This document shows, piece after piece, positions 59,800-64,000 of a DNA stretch of 64,000 nt. The notes under the pieces are model-generated. The model did not search any database, was not told the DNA's origin, and was given only the letters and a program-made list of their open reading frames with translations. The position numbers were made by a program, and so were the translations under genes. The stretch comes from Butyrivibrio sp. (GTDB lineage: Bacteria; Bacillota; Clostridia; Lachnospirales; Lachnospiraceae): contig SVGC01000015.1 in the NCBI GenBank assembly GCA_015056495.1, forward strand, positions 42,278 to 106,277. The letters run 5' to 3'. Position 1 is the stretch's first letter, and each line of letters starts with the position of its first letter.

Positions 59800-60276
59800 T
59801 CATGCGATTTCTCTATTTGCAAGAGCAGAAGTCTCAATGATCGAAATCAGATTTTCATCCTTTTTGGCAACACCCTTGATAAAAGAAGTTTCTTTCTTAA
59901 GGAATGGTGATGGCTCCTCTATCTCACTATCAGCAAGAGTCATAACTTCTTTTACATCATCTATGGTAACGCCCATCATCTTGCCGTCGCCCAAATCCAA
60001 TACTATGATGCTGGACTTCTGGCTGATCACATCCTCGGTGGAATTGAGTCTCTGACTAAGGCTCATGATTGGGATGATCTCACCACGAAGATTGATGATT
60101 CCTTTAAAATAACCAGGAGCAGCTGGCACTTTAGTGATCATTGGCATCTGGATGATAGTATCTACATAAGAAACATCTATTCCATAAATTTCTCTGCCAA
60201 CTTTAAATACAATATATTTACTTTCTTTCTCAGCCACTTCTCTGGTTGAGCTTCCATAAATTGCTAATTCAGACAT
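59800..60276 (-). CDS. CheW-like coupling protein 1
   Basis: 158 aa. CheW fold at about 20-155: VGREIYGIDVSYVDTIIQMP, INLRGEIIPIMSLSQRL, VTIDDVKEVMTL. ATG at MSELAIYG with AAGGAGG at 7 nt; a TTG two codons earlier is rejected. Links MCP receptors to CheA, which is not in the window. 12 bp after the second CheW gene, so cotranscribed. Confidence 0.92.
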   Translation of the reverse strand: MSELAIYGSSTREVAEKESKYIVFKVGREIYGIDVSYVDTIIQMPMITKVPAAPGYFKGIINLRGEIIPIMSLSQRLNSTEDVISQKSSIIVLDLGDGKMMGVTIDDVKEVMTLADSEIEEPSPFLKKETSFIKGVAKKDENLISIIETSALANREIA

Positions 60277-60288
60277 CTGCAAACCTCC

Positions 60289-60723
60289 TTATGCAACGAA
60301 TGATCCCAGATTAAGAACCAATGCAAGTTTGTCTTCAAGAATTGAAGCACCTGTAAAAAACGCATTGTCACTGAGAATTCCAAGAGACTTACTGGTAATC
60401 TCTTTCTGTCCTTCAAGATCATCAACGACGATTCCAAAATATTTTTCATCATACATACATACAACGACGATAATATGATCCTTATCAATATTTTCAGAAT
60501 CGATCCTGAACAATTTATCAAGATATACCAAAGGAATAACTTTTCCTCTATGGTATATGACTGCGTCCTGGTCTACTGAGTTGATTTCAGATACAGCAAC
60601 TTTTTCAATTGATAAAATTGATGAAAGTGGAATTGCAAAGGTCTCGCCACTAACCTGAGCAATAAGGGCCTGAGAACCTTCCTCATTAGCCATGTCAGTT
60701 GTCATTAATTCATACAGTTCCAT
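60289..60723 (-). CDS. CheW-like coupling protein 2
   Basis: 144 aa. A CheW/CheA-P5-type domain (ALIAQVSGETFAIPLSSILSIEK, YHRGKVIPLVYLDKLF, VVDDLEGQKEITSKSLG). The last segment is closer to the CheA regulatory domain than to standard CheW. ATG with AGAGAGG. Divergent from the MerR gene. Confidence 0.9.
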   Translation of the reverse strand: MELYELMTTDMANEEGSQALIAQVSGETFAIPLSSILSIEKVAVSEINSVDQDAVIYHRGKVIPLVYLDKLFRIDSENIDKDHIIVVVCMYDEKYFGIVVDDLEGQKEITSKSLGILSDNAFFTGASILEDKLALVLNLGSFVA

Positions 60724-60841
60724 TTTCTAACCTCTCTTTTCTAAATGGTTTTTCATTCAATCCAAATACTATATAATATAAATGTGTAATTAATTTGAAA
60801 CCTCTGAAACGCTGACTACAAGCCTTTTATGGAGGCATACC

Positions 60842-61624
60842 ATGATTGAATCCAAATATTCTACCAAACAGATATGTCAGATATTCAATATCAATAGGGA
60901 AACCCTGCGCCATTACGAGCGTATGGGGTTATTAAATCCACGTATCAATTCCAGCAACGGTTACAGAGAATATAGTTATTGGGATGTCAGCACGATCATT
61001 GATATCCTTAAATACCGCTCCTTGGGATTTACTCTTTCCGATACCAGAGATGCTCTCTTTGACATGGATTTCCCAAAAATTGTTGATATGCTGGAGGTTC
61101 ATACTGATTATTTCAAAAATCTGATCAAACAGTATGAACTGCTTCTCGAAAAAACAACACGTGATTTTGCATACCTGCGCGGTGCCTTAAGCCATATCGG
61201 TGACATTTCAGAATCTGACATCGTGGATATGTTCTTAATTCCTTACACCACTGATCCCAAAAACGAATATTTCCCTTCAATGCAGAAAGCCTTTAATAAT
61301 TCGCAATTTTTCTCTACAGCGCTTACAATTAACGGTCAAAATCATGATATGGACTGCTATGGTCTGCTTACTGAGAAAACCTATGCTGATTTTCTGAAAA
61401 TTGACAAAGGTACACTTATAAAAAAATCTCATGTAGTCAGCCAGATCATCGATATTATTGGAAGAACGCCTATTGATGAAACCATTGTTGAAGATTTCAA
61501 AAAGTCTATAACACAAATGTATTCTAAAAATTTTGATACAATATACGCCGTACTTATTTCCCGATTCTATGACGTGGAAAAGAGGTATCATCAATACTTT
61601 TTTGTTTTTTCAAAGCTTGATTGA
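60842..61624 (+). CDS. MerR-family regulator
   Basis: 260 aa. N-terminal MerR winged helix (YSTKQICQIFNINRETLRHYERMGLLNPR, NGYREYSYWDVSTI), dimer helix about 85-120, then a 140-residue effector domain with no recognised motif. Divergent from cheW and convergent with the MCP gene. Whether it controls chemotaxis is unknown. Confidence 0.92.
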   Translation: MIESKYSTKQICQIFNINRETLRHYERMGLLNPRINSSNGYREYSYWDVSTIIDILKYRSLGFTLSDTRDALFDMDFPKIVDMLEVHTDYFKNLIKQYELLLEKTTRDFAYLRGALSHIGDISESDIVDMFLIPYTTDPKNEYFPSMQKAFNNSQFFSTALTINGQNHDMDCYGLLTEKTYADFLKIDKGTLIKKSHVVSQIIDIIGRTPIDETIVEDFKKSITQMYSKNFDTIYAVLISRFYDVEKRYHQYFFVFSKLD

Positions 61625-61641
61625 TACCCCGTTTACACTAT

Positions 61642-63627
61642 TTATTTGAAGAACTGCATCTCTTCATTAAGCTTTTCAGCAATTTCCTTAAGGTTGGTAG
61701 CTGAATCAGCAAGAGTTGTTACAGTTGCTGACAACTCTTCAACAGAAGCTCCTGTTGTCTCTGTTGCAGCAGCGTTCTCTTCAGATATAGCTGAAAGTGA
61801 TGCCATTGCATTTGATACGTTCTTATTAGAGTTAACACATGTATCTGTCTCGCCAGATATCTGAGCAACACTTTCTACTGTCTTCTCGATATCATTGATC
61901 ATTCCATTTACAGCATCGATTGTCTCTGCAAGTGCTACCTGCTGTGATTTGTTCTCTTCAATGATTTCATTTGCAGCCTTAACAGCTGATGAAGACTCGT
62001 CAAGAAGTGTCTCCATTACTTCATGGATCTCACTAGCAAGTTTTTCTGAATCATCTGCAAGTTTTCTGATTTCCTCAGCAACAACTGCAAATCCCTTACC
62101 AGCATCACCTGCTCTTGCAGCCTCAATTGATGCATTAAGTGAAAGAAGGTTGGTCTGTGTAGCAATTCCTGATATTCCTTCTACTCTTGCATTTATATCT
62201 GCTACAGCATTCTGTGTAGCTGAAATCTTGCCAGCAATATCGACAATCTTTTTAGCCATAGCTTCACTTGAAGAGTGGAAGTTAGTAAGAGATTCGCTAG
62301 ATGTCTCAGATGCTTTTCTCATGCGGCCTGCAAGGTTATTAAGACTATTAGCTGATCCCTGAACATTTTCAATTGCTTCTGTAATAACAGTTGCATTCTC
62401 TACTGAGTTCTGAACTTCTTTTGCCTGCTCAGAAGCACCAGATGCAATATCCTGCACTGCCTCTGCAACACTCTCAGTTGTTGAAGCAATCTGGTTGGCC
62501 ATCTCAGATAATTCCTCTGAAGATGCATTTACTGTGCCTGATGATGCCTTGATATGACCAACGATGCTCTGAAGCTTGTCGATAACAGAATTAGAATTGT
62601 TGATCATCTGACCAAACTCATCGCCACGATTTGTATATTTATTTATTTTTACAAACTCACCATTTGCCAGTGCAGAAAGTAATCTGTTTACTTCAAGCAT
62701 AGGCTGTGTAAAGCTATTTGCTATAAATATAGAAAGGAGAAGTACGATGACTATCATTCCTATTCCCACAAAAATGATCATGTTTGCACCCTTTTGTGCT
62801 GCGTGAACAACCTGTGCTTCGCTTACAGCTGCACATATTGTATATCCTGATAATTCATTTTTGGCATAGCACAGATATACAGGATAACCCTTAGCTGTAC
62901 TGATATAAAAACCTGTTGTCTCTTCTGAAGTCATGTAAGGTGATGATGAGAAGTTCTGTGGTTCGTCATCTGCTGCAATCTCAAACTGTGAATGTGCTAC
63001 CATATCAGCATTTTTATCAACAAGAAATGCCTCATCAGCCTCTGCCGCCAACAATTCATGGATATCATTTGGATCAAATGTCTTATGTACCACACCAATT
63101 ACCTTACCCGTTGCTGTATCAGTAACAGGAACAGCAATACAGATATTTCTTGTATTTGTAACTGAACTTACAAATACATTAGAAACAAATGGTGTACCAG
63201 TAATAGCATTTTGGAAATAATCTCTCTCTGCGATGCTCTTTAAAGCTCCGTCATCACTTCTAAGGACCATCATTCCTGTAGTATCAGACATAACGATTGT
63301 ATTATCATCATCGAATGCCTCATTGATCGCTATCATCTGCTGCTTAACTTCAGATGCATCTTCAAGTTCTCCTTTAAGGAAAGAAATTGTCAAAGGAGAT
63401 GATGCAAAACTTGTAAGTGCTGTAAGACTGTTGTTAAACATCTTATCAACTTCTGATTCTATAAATTTTGCCTGCCACTCTATTGTTTCTTTTGATGTTT
63501 CTTTTGCACTAGATGTTGAGCTGTTATAGCTTATAAGTACCGCTACAGTCAGAGGTATTATAGCTATCAATAACATAAGAGCTATCAGCTTTGTTTTTAC
63601 GCTGTTTGTAATCTTAGTAAGTTTCAT
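61642..63627 (-). CDS. Methyl-accepting chemotaxis protein with Cache sensor
   Basis: 661 aa. TM1 about 13-33, extracellular dCache-like domain about 35-280 ([43 protein letters not shown]), TM2 about 281-303, HAMP about 304-357, and a signalling hairpin around residue 500 with [20 protein letters not shown] and [13 protein letters not shown]. No C-terminal NWETF-like pentapeptide. The ligand is probably a small organic acid or amine, as for other dCache receptors; inferred. Confidence 0.96.
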   Translation of the reverse strand: MKLTKITNSVKTKLIALMLLIAIIPLTVAVLISYNSSTSSAKETSKETIEWQAKFIESEVDKMFNNSLTALTSFASSPLTISFLKGELEDASEVKQQMIAINEAFDDDNTIVMSDTTGMMVLRSDDGALKSIAERDYFQNAITGTPFVSNVFVSSVTNTRNICIAVPVTDTATGKVIGVVHKTFDPNDIHELLAAEADEAFLVDKNADMVAHSQFEIAADDEPQNFSSSPYMTSEETTGFYISTAKGYPVYLCYAKNELSGYTICAAVSEAQVVHAAQKGANMIIFVGIGMIVIVLLLSIFIANSFTQPMLEVNRLLSALANGEFVKINKYTNRGDEFGQMINNSNSVIDKLQSIVGHIKASSGTVNASSEELSEMANQIASTTESVAEAVQDIASGASEQAKEVQNSVENATVITEAIENVQGSANSLNNLAGRMRKASETSSESLTNFHSSSEAMAKKIVDIAGKISATQNAVADINARVEGISGIATQTNLLSLNASIEAARAGDAGKGFAVVAEEIRKLADDSEKLASEIHEVMETLLDESSSAVKAANEIIEENKSQQVALAETIDAVNGMINDIEKTVESVAQISGETDTCVNSNKNVSNAMASLSAISEENAAATETTGASVEELSATVTTLADSATNLKEIAEKLNEEMQFFK

Positions 63628-63772
63628 TACACTTTTTCCTCCAAATAAATTGTTTATGTTTATTGTTTTTCATTCATGCATGCTCGACTTTTTATAAACC
63701 CGGTTGTAACCACCAAGTCAACCAATAAAATTTGAAGAAATTATGAACTCGAAAAAATCCCTATAAAAAAAT

Positions 63773-63809
63773 AAGCCTCTACGCCAGATATTCTCTAGCG
63801 TAGAAGCTT
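63773..63809. terminator. Terminator after the 24-codon ORF
   Basis: 12-bp stem (AAGCCTCTACGC with GCGTAGAAGCTT, one mismatch), A/T runs on both exits; on minus it follows the small ORF by 14 bp. Confidence 0.75.
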
Positions 63810-63822
63810 GTCTGTTTTTTTA

Positions 63823-63897
63823 TTATGTATCAGGAAAAGACATATACTGCTCATATGTTTTTCCGTAATCAGAATCCTGTACTCTTACTAGTCCCAT
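63823..63897 (-). CDS. Possible 24-aa small protein
   Basis: ATG, 24 codons, TAA, with a perfect GGAGG 7 nt upstream and a terminator just after. The peptide starts MGLVRVQDSDYGKTYEQYM and ends SFPDT; hydrophilic, no leader or membrane segment. Short length keeps this tentative, but signals on both ends are strong. Confidence 0.5.
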   Translation of the reverse strand: MGLVRVQDSDYGKTYEQYMSFPDT

Positions 63898-63923
63898 AAC
63901 AAATCCTCCATTTATTTTTTTAT

Positions 63924-63946
63924 ATAAAAAAGTGCCTGCGGCACTT
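63924..63946 (-). terminator. Terminator-like hairpin upstream of the small ORF
   Basis: On minus: AAGTGCC, loop GCA, GGCACTT, then a T-run; 27 bp upstream of the small ORF start. Confidence 0.6.
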
Positions 63947-63947
63947 C

Positions 63948-63983
63948 AACTCCCCTGCCCCTCAATCATGAGGGGTGGGGTTG
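63948..63983. other. GC-rich compound hairpin at the right edge
   Basis: CCCCTCA pairs with TGAGGGG (loop ATCA), flanked by CAAC-CCCC pairing with GGGG-TTG with small bulges, followed on plus by TTTTTT. Terminator or IS200/IS605-like end; the window stops too soon to decide. Confidence 0.5.
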
Positions 63984-64000
63984 TTTTTTGCCATAAATCC

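Noticed and set aside
63948..63983. IS200/IS605 transposon end
   Set aside because: Only a hairpin is visible; no tnpA or tnpB sequence is inside the window.

Overview
The window is a contiguous piece of a low-GC Gram-positive chromosome. Gene content and order point to a Lachnospiraceae-type Clostridia, probably the Butyrivibrio/Pseudobutyrivibrio group. This is inference from the carbohydrate enzymes with Ser/Glu-rich linkers, the uvrC-hprK-glk-murB-rapZ-whiA-crh gene order, and the AGGAGG-type ribosome sites; no rRNA or marker gene settles the species. There are about 50 protein genes and no tRNA, rRNA, CRISPR array, complete IS element or prophage.

Layout. 1-6.1 kb: an F-type ATP synthase operon on the minus strand (atpB-E-F-A-G-D-C, atpC cut by the window edge). 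There is no atpH; instead AtpA starts with a delta-C-terminal-like domain. 6.2-11.4 kb: a small unknown gene, a secreted GH25 lysozyme with cell-wall repeats, and an xpaC-telA pair. 11.6-15.1 kb: aspS, then mgtE behind a structured leader RNA that I do not recognise. 15.1-17.5 kb: an auto-regulated GntR/ABC operon ending in a small Cys-rich peptide with a double-Gly leader. 17.6-24.6 kb: an AMMECR1 fusion, a serine-hydrolase homologue lacking its catalytic Lys, a large lipoprotein GH53 galactanase behind twin palindromic operators, and an EamA exporter. 24.6-31.1 kb: Na/Pi transporter, NUDIX, glpK, GNAT, cyclophilin. 31.4-40.8 kb: a carbon-control and cell-envelope operon (Crh-like protein, whiA, rapZ, murB, glucokinase, hprK, uvrC), then ftsH. 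40.9-46.9 kb: YitT, a corrinoid-activator-like ASKHA protein, and an SPFH/zinc-ribbon/TPM envelope-stress-like operon. 46.9-56.8 kb: a lipoprotein, DegT aminotransferase plus gamma-carbonic-anhydrase-like protein, HAD phosphatase, an ECF S-component facing a MocR/PdxR regulator, fumC, and an Fe-alcohol dehydrogenase with a Rex-type operator. 56-64 kb: a multi-TM unknown with an attenuator-like leader, a PTS IIC-like permease, phosphatase and esterase genes, and a chemotaxis group (two CheW, MerR, MCP). A 24-codon ORF lies at the right edge.

A family of modular palindromes occurs at six loci, each 2-13 bp behind a stop codon. Each unit is a 17-bp core with GGGGACGTATCA bounded by TGAGTCA/TGACTCA heptamers. 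It behaves like a REP/terminator element.

The strongest candidates for something undescribed are the delta-alpha ATP synthase fusion, the mgtE leader RNA, the stop-codon-hugging palindrome family, and the GG-leader Cys-rich peptide in the GntR/ABC operon.
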